From: Kineosporia aurantiaca JCM 3230
Lineage (GTDB): Bacteria > Actinomycetota > Actinomycetes > Actinomycetales > Kineosporiaceae
Assembly: GCA_000719025.1 (NCBI GenBank)
Contig: JODP01000022.1
Coordinates: forward strand, 17,779-81,778
Direction: 5' to 3'
Length of the DNA: 64,000 bases
Positions within the stretch are counted from its first letter, which is position 1. The number at the start of each line of letters is the position of its first letter. Both the position numbers and the translations under genes were made by a program. The notes under the pieces are model-generated. The model was given only the letters and a program-made list of their open reading frames with translations, did no database searches and had not been told where the DNA came from. Positions 47,387-55,703 of this stretch are shown one piece after another.

Positions 47387-47431
47387 TACTCGCGAGACCA
47401 AGCGCCCGAACGGCGACGCACAAACAGAAAG

Positions 47432-47468
47432 GACCGGGGTGCACCGCACTGGGCGGTGCACCCCGGTC
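47432..47468. terminator. Hairpin after the biotin carboxylase gene
   Basis: GACCGGGGTGCACCGC (47432-47447) and GCGGTGCACCCCGGTC (47453-47468) pair perfectly over 16 bp around a five-base loop. It lies just past the end of the leftward biotin carboxylase gene, so the two convergent operons each have a terminator. Confidence 0.87.
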
Positions 47469-47489
47469 TCCTACCTGGTGGCGGGGTGG

Positions 47490-48851
47490 TCAGTGCAGCA
47501 ACTGCCCGTCGGCGCCCAGATGCTGCTCCACGAAATCGATCCGGTGAGTACCGGCCAGGAACGTCTGATGCCGGAGCAGATCCTGGTGGAAACCGATCGT
47601 GGTGCTGACCCCGGTACAGGTGAACTCCTCCAGGGCCCGCCTCATCCGGGCGATCGCCTCCTCCCGGGTGTCGGCCTGCACCACAACCTTGGCCAGGAGG
47701 GAGTCGTAGAAGGGGGGAACAACGTACCCGGCATAGCCGTGGGTGTCGACCCGCACGCCCGGCCCGGCCGGGCTGCGGAACTCCTCCAGGCGCCCGAAGG
47801 ACCCCGCCCAGTCCCGGGCCGGGTCCTCGGAGTTGATCCGGCACTCGATCACATGCCCCTGGGAGCGGATCTCGTCCTGCTGCCAGGGCAGGTGCTCGCC
47901 GTTGGCGATCCGGATCATCCAGGCCACCAGATCAATTCCGGTGAGCATCTCGGTGACCGGATGCTCCACCTGGATGCGGGTGTTCATCTCCATGAAGGAG
48001 AACTCGCCGTCCGGGCCGACCAGGAACTCCATGGTGCCGGCGCTGTGATACCCGACGTGGGCGGCACCACGGACGGCGGCCTCGCCCATCCGGGCCCGTA
48101 GCCGGGGATCCAGAGCGCTGGAGGGCGACTCCTCCAGCAGCTTCTGGCGGCGGCGCTGAATCGAGCAGTCTCTCTCGCCGAGGTGCAGCATCGTGCCGTG
48201 CTGGTCGCCGAGCACCTGGATCTCGACGTGACGGGCTCCGGTGAGGAACTTCTCGAGGAAAACACGATCGTCCAGGAACAGGGTTCGGGCCACGGTGCGA
48301 ACCTCGTGCAGGGCCTGGGCCATCTGCTCGGGCCGGTGCACGACGGCCATCCCGCGTCCTCCGCCTCCGGCGGCGGCCTTGAGGATCACCGGGTAACCGA
48401 TCTCGGCGGCCAGCGCCTGTGCCTCGGCCAGATCCTGCAGCGGGTTGTCGCTGCCGGCCGGAACCGGCAACCCGGCCTCCTGCATCATGGCGCGGGCCCG
48501 GACCTTGTCGCTCATTGGGGCGATCACCGCGGCCGGAGGACCGACGAAGGTGATGCCCAGCTCCTCGCACACGGCAGCGAACCGGGCGTCCTCGGAGAGG
48601 AATCCGTAGCCCGGGTGGACCGCGTCGGCGCCGACCCGGTCGCAGGCGTGCACCAGGGCCGCCGTGTTGAGATAGCTGCGGGCGGCCGGACCCGGTCCGA
48701 TGCAGACCGCGTCGTCGGCCAGGGCGACCGCCAGGGAGTCACGATCGGCCGCGGAATGGGCGACGGCGACCTTGATCCCCAGTTCGCGGCAGGCCCGCAC
48801 GATCCGGACGGCGATCTCCCCACGGTTGCAGACCAGCAGCTTCTCGATCAC
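47490..48851 (-). CDS. accC: Acetyl-CoA carboxylase, biotin carboxylase subunit
   Basis: A 453-residue biotin carboxylase that charges BCCP-biotin with bicarbonate using ATP. Family landmarks: LLVCNRGEIAVRIVRA, VHPGYGFLSED, the ATP-grasp glycine loop AAAGGGGRGM, EKFLTGARHVEIQVLGD, the ERDCSIQRRRQKLLEE motif and the catalytic MNTRIQVEHPVTE. Length fits stand-alone AccC, not the long actinobacterial AccA3 fused to BCCP. A GTG start overlaps the accB stop (GTGA). It is the last gene of a leftward operon and should supply malonyl-CoA for this pathway. Confidence 0.95.
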   Translation of the reverse strand: MIEKLLVCNRGEIAVRIVRACRELGIKVAVAHSAADRDSLAVALADDAVCIGPGPAARSYLNTAALVHACDRVGADAVHPGYGFLSEDARFAAVCEELGITFVGPPAAVIAPMSDKVRARAMMQEAGLPVPAGSDNPLQDLAEAQALAAEIGYPVILKAAAGGGGRGMAVVHRPEQMAQALHEVRTVARTLFLDDRVFLEKFLTGARHVEIQVLGDQHGTMLHLGERDCSIQRRRQKLLEESPSSALDPRLRARMGEAAVRGAAHVGYHSAGTMEFLVGPDGEFSFMEMNTRIQVEHPVTEMLTGIDLVAWMIRIANGEHLPWQQDEIRSQGHVIECRINSEDPARDWAGSFGRLEEFRSPAGPGVRVDTHGYAGYVVPPFYDSLLAKVVVQADTREEAIARMRRALEEFTCTGVSTTIGFHQDLLRHQTFLAGTHRIDFVEQHLGADGQLLH

Positions 48852-49444
48852 TGCGGACCGCCGGCGGCGGAAGTCAGCCGGAACAGCGGCTGACCGAACT
48901 CCACGACCTCACCGTCCGCGGCCAGAACAGCCTCTATCAGGCCGTCCTGATCGGCGGTGATCTCGTTCAGCATCTTCATCGCCTCGACGATGCCCAGCAC
49001 CTCGCCCGCCCGGACCGGGGAGCCCGGCTCGGCGAACGGCGGCGCGCCAGGGCTCGGGGACCGGTAGAAGACACCCACCAGCGGTGCGGTGATCACCGTG
49101 CCCGGTACCGGGGCCGGCTCCTCGGAGGACGGGGCCGAGGACCCGGGCTGGTGGACGGCGGTGATCGCGGGCGTCGCAGTGGGTATCGCCGAGGGCAGTC
49201 CGATCGGTATCGCCGTGGTCGGAGCCGCGCCCTCGACCTCGATGTCGGTCTCACCGACCTTCAGCCGAATCCGGTGCAGTACCCCCGGAGGCAGCAGGTG
49301 CGCCAGTTCGGCCGCAGCTGCCACCGTCTGCTCGAGACCGGGTCGGCCGTCAGCCTGACCCGGGGTATCCGGGGAGGTCCCGGAGCGGTCCACCGACCGC
49401 GGCTGGACCTGGGTGAGATGAGCGTGAGCCTCGTTGCCGGGCAT
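48848..49444 (-). CDS. accB: Biotin carboxyl carrier protein
   Basis: A 198-residue carrier. Residues about 1 to 50 are polar and variable; then comes a helical N-terminal domain, a Pro/Ala-rich linker, and the biotinyl domain from about residue 115 with ITAPLVGVFYRSPSP and the biotinylation Lys in EAMKM. It carries carboxyl groups between AccC and the carboxyltransferase. AAGGACTTTCC precedes the ATG. It lies 25 bases after the fused carboxyltransferase gene, and its stop overlaps accC. Confidence 0.95.
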   Translation of the reverse strand: MPGNEAHAHLTQVQPRSVDRSGTSPDTPGQADGRPGLEQTVAAAAELAHLLPPGVLHRIRLKVGETDIEVEGAAPTTAIPIGLPSAIPTATPAITAVHQPGSSAPSSEEPAPVPGTVITAPLVGVFYRSPSPGAPPFAEPGSPVRAGEVLGIVEAMKMLNEITADQDGLIEAVLAADGEVVEFGQPLFRLTSAAGGPQ

Positions 49445-49469
49445 GGAAAGTCCTTCCTGAGGGTGAAGT

Positions 49470-51221
49470 TCAGATGTCCTGAGTCAGCTCACCGAAGCCG
49501 CGCAGGCGGGTGTAGCGCTGCTGCAGCCGAGTGGCTTCCTCGGTGCCCTCCAGTTCGTCCAGATGCGCGACGATCGCCGTGCGCACTGCCTCGAACACCG
49601 CTGAAGGGTCGGTGTGCCCACCGGCGGGCGGCTCGCCGACGAGCTGATCGGCGATCTTCATCCGATGCAGGTCGGCGGCAGTGAGCCGGAGTGCGGCGGC
49701 CGCCTGCGCGGCCCGCCCGGCGTCGTGGAAGAGGATGGAGGCGCAGCCCTCGGGACTGATCACCGAATAGACGGCGTTCTCGAGCATCAGCAGTCGGTCG
49801 CACACCGCCAGGGCCAGCGCACCCCCGCTACCCCCTTCGCCGTGGATCAGCGTCAGGACCGGCACCCTGAGCTCGCTCAGCGTGGCGATGCACTCGGCGA
49901 TGGCGCCGCTCTGGTTCTCCTCCTCGGCCCGGATACCGGGATAGGCGCCGGGTGTGTCCACCAGAGTGACCAGGGGAAGACCGAAGCGCTCGGCGTACCG
50001 GAACAGGCGCAGGGCCTTGCGATAGCCGCCGGGATGAGGCATGCCGAAGTTGCGGTGCACCCCGTCCTTCGTGCCCCGGCCCTTGCGGTGCCCGACGACC
50101 ACCACAGTGCGGCCGGCGATCGTGCCCAGCCCCCCGACGATCGCTGGGTCGTCTTCCTGAGTGCGATCACCGCGTAGTTCGAAGAACTCCTCGAAAACCT
50201 GCTCCAGGTATTCACCCAGATGCGGGCGGCCGGGGTGACGGGCCAACTGAACCGTCTCCCAGGCCGTGCGGGGCGTCGGCTCAGGCGGCCGGATCGGCGT
50301 GGGTCGTGCTGCGAGGGCTGTGACGGTTTCGGCCACCGGAAGCTGGGCGTGCAGACGAAGCAACCGGCCCAGGGTCACCCGCAACTCCGAACGGTTGACC
50401 ACCGCGTCCAGATGGCCTCGCGCCAGCAGGAAGTCGGCTGTCTGGAACCCTCGCGGCAACGTCTGCCGGATGGTCTGCTCGATCACCGCCGGACCGGCGA
50501 ACCCGGCCCGGGCGCCGCTCTCGGCCAGGATGACGTCGCCGAGCGCGGCGAAGGACGCGCTGACGCCCCCGTAGACCGGGTCGCACAACACGCTGAAGAA
50601 CGGCACGCCGCTGCGGGACAGGCGCCGCAGCGCCGCCGCCGTCTTGGCCATCTGCAGCAGCGAGAGCACACCCTCCTGCATCCGTGCGCCGCCGGAGGAG
50701 GAACAGATGATCAGTGGACGCCTCTGGGCCAGGGCCCGCTCCGCGCTGCGGGCGATCTTCTCCCCGACGACCGAACCCATGCTGCCGCCCATGAAGGAGA
50801 AGTCCATGACGGCCAGGATCACCGGCAGGCCGAAGACGTCGGCCTCGCCGCAGCGCAGCGCCTCCGGCCGGGCCGTGTGCGCCCGGGCCGTGTCCAGACG
50901 CTCCGGATAGGGTCGCGAGTCGACGAAGCCCAGCGGGTCGCCGCCCTGCAGTCCGCCCTCGAACTCCACGAAACTATCGGGATCGGAGAGCATTTCGATG
51001 CGTTCCGAGACCGGTTGCCGGAGATGATGACGGCATTCGGGGCAGACCCGCAGATTCGCGACCAGGTGGTCGGTCCGCATCACCGCCGAACAGGCCGGGC
51101 ACTGGGCCCAACGTTGCGCCGGAGTTGCGGCGATCGCGGCGCGGATGGCGTCGATACGCCGCGGCGCGCTCGGTTGCTGCGGTGGGGCCGTGCCGGTCGG
51201 CACCGAAGGGAGCGCGCTCAC
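49470..51221 (-). CDS. accDA: Fused acetyl-CoA carboxyltransferase (AccD-AccA)
   Basis: A 583-residue fusion of the beta and alpha carboxyltransferase subunits. The N-terminal half has the AccD zinc ribbon (CPAC...CPEC), MDFSFMGGSMGSVVGEK and SSGGARMQEG; the C-terminal half has AccA features RGDRTQEDDPAIVGGLG, GHRKGRGTKD, FGMPHPGGYRKALR, TLVDTPGAYPG and GEGGSGGALALAV. It transfers carboxyl from BCCP to acetyl-CoA. The GTG start overlaps the HAD stop (GTGA). Fusion locks the two subunits at equal amount. Most actinobacterial primary metabolism uses a different acyl-CoA carboxylase, so this is a pathway-dedicated enzyme. Confidence 0.95.
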   Translation of the reverse strand: MSALPSVPTGTAPPQQPSAPRRIDAIRAAIAATPAQRWAQCPACSAVMRTDHLVANLRVCPECRHHLRQPVSERIEMLSDPDSFVEFEGGLQGGDPLGFVDSRPYPERLDTARAHTARPEALRCGEADVFGLPVILAVMDFSFMGGSMGSVVGEKIARSAERALAQRRPLIICSSSGGARMQEGVLSLLQMAKTAAALRRLSRSGVPFFSVLCDPVYGGVSASFAALGDVILAESGARAGFAGPAVIEQTIRQTLPRGFQTADFLLARGHLDAVVNRSELRVTLGRLLRLHAQLPVAETVTALAARPTPIRPPEPTPRTAWETVQLARHPGRPHLGEYLEQVFEEFFELRGDRTQEDDPAIVGGLGTIAGRTVVVVGHRKGRGTKDGVHRNFGMPHPGGYRKALRLFRYAERFGLPLVTLVDTPGAYPGIRAEEENQSGAIAECIATLSELRVPVLTLIHGEGGSGGALALAVCDRLLMLENAVYSVISPEGCASILFHDAGRAAQAAAALRLTAADLHRMKIADQLVGEPPAGGHTDPSAVFEAVRTAIVAHLDELEGTEEATRLQQRYTRLRGFGELTQDI

Positions 51222-51934
51222 TGTGACGCTCCCGTGGTGACGACCAGTTCGGTCCCGGTGGTTGCCCCGGTGGTCGGCTCGATACCCGGCAGCCTGCCCC
51301 AGTGCTCGCGGGACCGGGCCCGCAGGAAGGCGTCCTCGCCGACCACCACCGGGTTTCCGACCGTCTCCAGCAGGTCGAAGTCGGAGCTGTGATCGCCGTA
51401 GGCCCACGACCGGTCGTCCGCGACCCGGTGCGAGTGCAGGAAGCCGGCGACCGCGGTCGCCTTGGCCGTGCCGATCATCGACACCGCGACGGCGCCGGTG
51501 TACCGGCCGGCGATCGAAGTCGGGGCCGAGCAGAGGACGTGGTCGGCCGCCACCCAGCGGGCGATCGGCTCCAGACAGGGACTGAAGCTGCCCGAGACCA
51601 GGACGATCTGGAGCCCTGCCTGCTGATGCCTGCGCAACGCGTCCAGGACAGGCGGGTGGAAGAGACGGCCGGTGGCCTGGTGGGCGTCGAACCAGGCCTG
51701 GCCCTGTTCGTGCACGGCCGCGACCTCGGCGCCGGCGAAGAGCTGGTAGTAGGCCCGGTTGGCGGCCTCCCGGCTGCCGTTGCCCGCTTGCCTCAACCGG
51801 GCCACGACCTGCTCGAAAGGGGGCTGCGGGCCGTGGTCCGCGAGCCGGAACCGGAGAAAGCTGAGCATGCTCTTGACGGTGATCAGGGTCTCGTCGACGT
51901 CGAAGAAGGCCGCCCGGGCCGGGGTGGACGTCAT
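51218..51934 (-). CDS. HAD-superfamily phosphatase (HAD-IB type)
   Basis: A 238-residue phosphatase related to phosphoserine phosphatases. Motif I is AAFFDVDETLI with the nucleophilic Asp; motif II is VLVSGSF; motif III Lys is near GTAKATAVAGF; motif IV is GDHSSDFDLL. The start is set by GGAGG eight bases before the ATG at 51934. It sits between the AfsA-related gene and the carboxylase genes in one overlapping operon. In A-factor-type butanolide synthesis a phosphate from dihydroxyacetone phosphate must be removed, and this enzyme is a good candidate. It could also act on another phosphorylated intermediate. Confidence 0.88.
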   Translation of the reverse strand: MTSTPARAAFFDVDETLITVKSMLSFLRFRLADHGPQPPFEQVVARLRQAGNGSREAANRAYYQLFAGAEVAAVHEQGQAWFDAHQATGRLFHPPVLDALRRHQQAGLQIVLVSGSFSPCLEPIARWVAADHVLCSAPTSIAGRYTGAVAVSMIGTAKATAVAGFLHSHRVADDRSWAYGDHSSDFDLLETVGNPVVVGEDAFLRARSREHWGRLPGIEPTTGATTGTELVVTTGASQ

Positions 51935-51936
51935 GA

Positions 51937-52836
51937 TCACACCTCCACCGGCGCTTCGACCCGCTGGGGAGCCACGACGCCCAGGTTCGGGGTGGGGCCG
52001 GTGGATTTCACCAGCGTCCGCCGGGCCGGCTGGAGGAGGTCCGGCCGCTCGTCCCGGGAACTGGTGGCCTCGTGCGTCCCGGCGGCAGCAGGTCCGTTGG
52101 CGTTGGCTCGCTGGGCGGCCTGTCGGGCCAGGGCGGCTTCGGTGCGTCTGATCACCGCTTCGGGCATGAGTTTGTAGCGTGCCGTGCAGGTGCCGCACAG
52201 GATGCCGCCCTGCAGGACCTCGACGGTCGCGACGAAGGATGAACGCTGGGGCCGGGTGAGGTCCATGGAGTCGAAGCGCATGTGCAGTTCGGCGTCGACC
52301 GGGAAGAGGTACCGCTCGAAGGTGGTGCTGATCCCCGCCATGACATAGCCGCTGGGTCCCAGTCCCAGACCGGGGCGCACGAACCGCTCGGTGACGGCGA
52401 TCATCATCTGCCGGGCCGCCTCGATCGTGATCATGCCCTGCACGTGCTGGCCGGTGGTGTGGTCCATCAGCATCTCGTTGCGCCCGGCCAGCCGCAGCGC
52501 GGCCCGGTACTGCTCGGGGGAGCTGCGGTGCAGCTGGGCGATCAGCACGTTCTCCGGCAGTCGCTTGTGGGCGTAGTGGGTTTCGATCGCCCCGGCCGGC
52601 AGGGCGAGGTGGATCTGCTGATCGAGGCCGGCCCTGGTCAGCTGTTCGCGGAGCGCCTGAGCCTCCGACTCGTCCACGCCCTGGCCGGTGATCACCGTCA
52701 GGTCCTGGGCCTGCTGCAGCCCGCCCGCGGCCAGCAGGGCGATGAAATCGCTGATCGTGCAGACGCCCTCGTTGGTCGCGAAGGCGGCGAACTGGTCGCC
52801 GACGATGTAAAGCGTCGTGCAGAGCAGACTGAACAT
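51937..52836 (-). CDS. AfsA-related single-hotdog protein
   Basis: A 299-residue protein. Residues about 110 to 225 match one AfsA hotdog repeat: HKRLPENVLIAQL, then LMDHTTGQHVQGMITIEAARQMM, the same core as GHVPGM-type AfsA motifs. The first 100 residues (SLLCTTLYIVGDQ, then a helical stretch) do not look like AfsA and I do not recognise them. The last 60 residues are Ala/Arg-rich and probably disordered. True AfsA has two repeats and joins a beta-ketoacyl group to dihydroxyacetone phosphate; a single-repeat protein may have another activity. GGGGGG five bases before ATG 52836 decides the start. It heads the leftward operon. Confidence 0.75.
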   Translation of the reverse strand: MFSLLCTTLYIVGDQFAAFATNEGVCTISDFIALLAAGGLQQAQDLTVITGQGVDESEAQALREQLTRAGLDQQIHLALPAGAIETHYAHKRLPENVLIAQLHRSSPEQYRAALRLAGRNEMLMDHTTGQHVQGMITIEAARQMMIAVTERFVRPGLGLGPSGYVMAGISTTFERYLFPVDAELHMRFDSMDLTRPQRSSFVATVEVLQGGILCGTCTARYKLMPEAVIRRTEAALARQAAQRANANGPAAAGTHEATSSRDERPDLLQPARRTLVKSTGPTPNLGVVAPQRVEAPVEV

Positions 52837-53485
52837 GGTTCCCCCCATGTAATAAAGATTTTCGGCATCCCCACGGAACACGTGCACCGTCGCAGCGCGA
52901 CCTAATGCCTGATGAGTATCAGAAGAGTGACATGTGTAAGACATCGAGTCAAGAGGTGCGAAAAGGGATCAGAATGAGTGATGGGAGGCCCGAATTCGAC
53001 TCTCCGCGTCCTTCCTTGCCACTGTTAAGCGCATAGTCGCGAAAGATGGCGCACATACTGTCCCGGCTGGCCAGGGGGCACCCCGGTCCAAGTCACGGGC
53101 AGCCCTGATGGTCAATCCGAAACTGCGCCTATGGGCAAAATCGCCGGCGAAGAATGCCCACTCCCTAGCCGCGCCGGGCGGACAACCCTCACCGGCACTC
53201 TGGGTATCCGGTTAATGACGCTTTGTGTTTCCATCATTTCCGGGACCCACCTGGCGCCCTTATGGACTGATGAAAGTTGTTTCAGTGATGGATTCTCGTG
53301 GTTCTGGTCGGCGTCCCGGTCATTGGGGGAGTGATCACGTCCGTGGGGCCGGACGGTTCGCCCGTGGCCCCGCGAAGCCGGGGGCTTGCCCATCCGGACC
53401 CGGGGTCCTTATAGTCCCGGTGTATAAGAGTTCTGTCACTTATGAGAGCTCTTCTATATTCGGTCCGGGGAGGGCGGAACAGCAG
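52837..53485. promoter_or_regulatory. Divergent promoter region between the two AfsA-type genes
   Basis: 649 bases with no convincing gene. Leftward: TGTCTT, 17 bases, then GATACT (complement of 52915-52920) is a fair promoter whose -10 overlaps the 11-mer GAGTATCAGAA (52914-52924), identical to the half-site at 43126. Rightward: CTGTCA (53433-53438), 16 bases, TATATT (53455-53460), with the palindrome AGAGCTCT (53445-53452) in the spacer. The middle, about 52960-53400, shows nothing I can name. Confidence 0.55.
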
Positions 53486-54592
53486 ATGGACACTCCGATG
53501 GTGAAACTCGACAGACCCGCGGTACTCACACCGCCGGCGCCGACGGCGGTCCCGGGGGAGCGGGTGGACGAAGCGGGCCCGTCACCGCGCATCCTGCGCT
53601 TCGACCGGACCGTGGACCGCAATCTGGTCCATCGCCTCAGCGTGGCCGAGGTCTTCGTGACCGACCATCGTCCCGCCGGCCCGGACGGGTATCAGGTGGC
53701 GGCCCAGTTGCCGCGCAGCCACAGCTACTACGGTGATCGTCTTTCGCCCGCTGCGGTCCCGGACCCGATCCTGCTGCTGGAATGCTGCCGCCAAGCCGAA
53801 ACCATCGGCGCCCACGAATATTTCGGCGTCCCTCAGGACAGCAAGTTCGTCCTCTCGGCCTGGCGGTTGTCCACCGAGCCTGAGCCCGAGACCGGGCCTG
53901 AGTCCGGGCCTGGGTCCGCCGGCGGCCCGGGGCCAGGTCCCCTGCCCCTCACGATCACGGTGAACACGGCCAATCGTCGGCTTCGGATGGGACAGCTGCA
54001 GCGCCAGGAGTACTCCATGATCCTCACCAGCGGCGACCGCCGGCTCGCCCGGGTCTGGATGGATGTCGCCTATCTGGCCCCGCCGCTCTACCGGAGAATG
54101 CGTTCCGCGGCGCGCGGTGGCGAGCCGAAGCTGTCCGATCCGGGCGACCGGCAGGAGGGAGACCTGCTCTCCCCGTACCGGATTGCCCGTCGCGATCCGG
54201 CCAACGTCCTCCTGCTCGACGTGAGCGCCGACCCCGGCAGTTATGCCGCCGGGCTGCGGATCCCGGTGGCCAACCCCGCCATGTTCGACCACCCGCTCGA
54301 CCACGTGCCCGGGATGGTGCTGACCGAGGCGGCCCGCCAGCTCGCCCTGCTGGCCGCGTTCGACCACACGCCGGACCTGGGCACCGCCCAGCTGAGCGAT
54401 CTCTCCGCCCGGTTCGAACGGCACACGGAGCTGGATCCGCCCTGCGAGCTGCGCGCTCAGCACCAGGAACGCCCCACCGACCGGTTCGGCCGAAGCACCC
54501 CGGACCCGGCCGCGGTCCAGGTGGAAGCCTGGCAGGACGGCCAGGTCACCGCCCGGTTCCAGGTCGCCCACCGGATCGGGGGGCACCGATGA
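53486..54592 (+). CDS. AfsA-family two-hotdog protein
   Basis: A 368-residue AfsA-family protein with both hotdog repeats. Repeat 1: LVHRLSVAEVFVTDHRP, LPRSHSYYGD, then ILLLECCRQAETIGAHEYFGVP. Repeat 2: FDHPLDHVPGMVLTEAARQLALLAAFDH. AfsA condenses a beta-ketoacyl-ACP with dihydroxyacetone phosphate in gamma-butyrolactone synthesis. A Pro/Gly/Glu-rich insert separates the repeats. The ATG at 53486 follows GGGGAGGGCGG; ATG 53498 is an alternative. Its stop overlaps the KAS III-like gene (ATGA), and the operon continues with FabH, ACP and FabF, which could supply its acyl-ACP. Confidence 0.88.
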   Translation: MDTPMVKLDRPAVLTPPAPTAVPGERVDEAGPSPRILRFDRTVDRNLVHRLSVAEVFVTDHRPAGPDGYQVAAQLPRSHSYYGDRLSPAAVPDPILLLECCRQAETIGAHEYFGVPQDSKFVLSAWRLSTEPEPETGPESGPGSAGGPGPGPLPLTITVNTANRRLRMGQLQRQEYSMILTSGDRRLARVWMDVAYLAPPLYRRMRSAARGGEPKLSDPGDRQEGDLLSPYRIARRDPANVLLLDVSADPGSYAAGLRIPVANPAMFDHPLDHVPGMVLTEAARQLALLAAFDHTPDLGTAQLSDLSARFERHTELDPPCELRAQHQERPTDRFGRSTPDPAAVQVEAWQDGQVTARFQVAHRIGGHR

Positions 54593-55656
54593 CGGTCCTG
54601 GGCGCCGGGATCGGCATCGCCGCGACCGGGGCGTGGCTGCCCGAGGCACAGGTGGCGACTGCGTCGATCGTCCGGGCCGGGCACCTGGAGGCCGAGCAGG
54701 CCTCGGCCACGGCCACCGTCTCCCTGGCGGTCTCCGAGGAGAACTCTGGCTCCGGCGCGGACTTCGCCGTCCGGGCCGGGCAGGCCGCCCTGGCCCGGGC
54801 GGGACAGGATCCAGCCGATCTGTCCCTCCTCGTGCATGCCTGGATCAATCACCAGGGCCACGACTTCTGGTCACCCGCGCACTACGTCGCCGACCGCCTC
54901 GGGGCCACCACCGCCGTCCCGCTCGGTGTGCAGCAGATGTGCAACGGGGGGTCGGTCTCCCTGGAACTGGCGGCCGCGCGCCTCCTGGCCACCCCGGGAA
55001 CCGGCCCGGCCCTGGTGACGACCGGCGATCAGTTCCGCGGCCCGGGCTTCGACCGGTGGAGCGGCGACTACGGGGTGATGTACGGCGACGGAGGCACCGC
55101 CCTGCTCCTGCGGCCGGGCACCCGCCCGGGCGACGACTTCCACCTGCTCTCGCTCGTCACGGTGGCGGCGGCCGACCTGGAGCAGGTCCACCGCGGCAAC
55201 GATTCCTTCAGCCCCGCGCCGCGCCGGCACGGAACGGCGATCGACGTGCGCCGGGTCAAGAAGGCCTTCCTGGTCCGCCATGGTTCCGACCTCCTGACCC
55301 AGCGCACGCTGGCTCTGGTCGGCCAGGCCCTTGAGCAGGCGCTCGCCCAGGCCGGGGTGCACCCCGACGACCCCGGACCGGCGCTGGTCACCGTACCGAG
55401 GCTGGGCAAGGCCGCTCTGGAGGCGTCCTACCTGCCGGCGATCAGAGCCCTGACCCCGGCGCCGGTGCTCGACCTCGGCACCCGCACCGGTCATCTGGGC
55501 GCGGGGGACACCGCGGCCAACCTGCACCAGATCCGGGTCCAGGAACTCCTGGCCCCCGGTCAGACCGCGGTGGCCATCAGCGGTGGAGGCGGTTTCAGCT
55601 GGTCGGTCGCCGTGGTGCGGCGTCCGCCCATCACCAATCCCAGGGAGTATTCATGA
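54589..55656 (+). CDS. KAS III-like acyltransferase, atypical catalytic site
   Basis: A 355-residue thiolase-fold protein of the KAS III group: IGIAATGAWLPE at the start, VQQMCNGGSVSLELA holding the active-site Cys, and a C-terminal AVAISGGGGFSWSVAVVRR. The usual His segment (PHQAN) is replaced by VPRLGKA and the usual Asn segment (GNTAAAS) by GHLGAGD. Without the His-Asn pair decarboxylating condensation is unlikely. KAS III relatives with changed triads act as acyltransferases or starter-unit shuttles. It overlaps the AfsA-type gene and is followed by a normal FabH, so it probably moves the acyl group to or from that pathway. Confidence 0.87.
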   Translation: MTVLGAGIGIAATGAWLPEAQVATASIVRAGHLEAEQASATATVSLAVSEENSGSGADFAVRAGQAALARAGQDPADLSLLVHAWINHQGHDFWSPAHYVADRLGATTAVPLGVQQMCNGGSVSLELAAARLLATPGTGPALVTTGDQFRGPGFDRWSGDYGVMYGDGGTALLLRPGTRPGDDFHLLSLVTVAAADLEQVHRGNDSFSPAPRRHGTAIDVRRVKKAFLVRHGSDLLTQRTLALVGQALEQALAQAGVHPDDPGPALVTVPRLGKAALEASYLPAIRALTPAPVLDLGTRTGHLGAGDTAANLHQIRVQELLAPGQTAVAISGGGGFSWSVAVVRRPPITNPREYS

Positions 55657-55703
55657 CGACCACCGACCTCCGAAGAACCCCCGGACCGGGGGTGCCCCGA
55701 TGA
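55653..55703 (+). CDS. Possible 16-residue linking ORF
   Basis: An ATG overlapping the KAS III-like stop opens a 16-codon frame (MTTTDLRRTPGPGVPR) whose TGA overlaps the ATG of fabH. It bridges a 43-base gap and could couple translation of the two genes. It may be chance, as fabH has its own purine-poor upstream region. Confidence 0.25.
   Translation: MTTTDLRRTPGPGVPR

Noticed and set aside
53131..53334. 67-codon open frame in the AfsA divergent gap
   Set aside because: No binding site, no coding-like composition and no family; the gap is better explained as promoter region.
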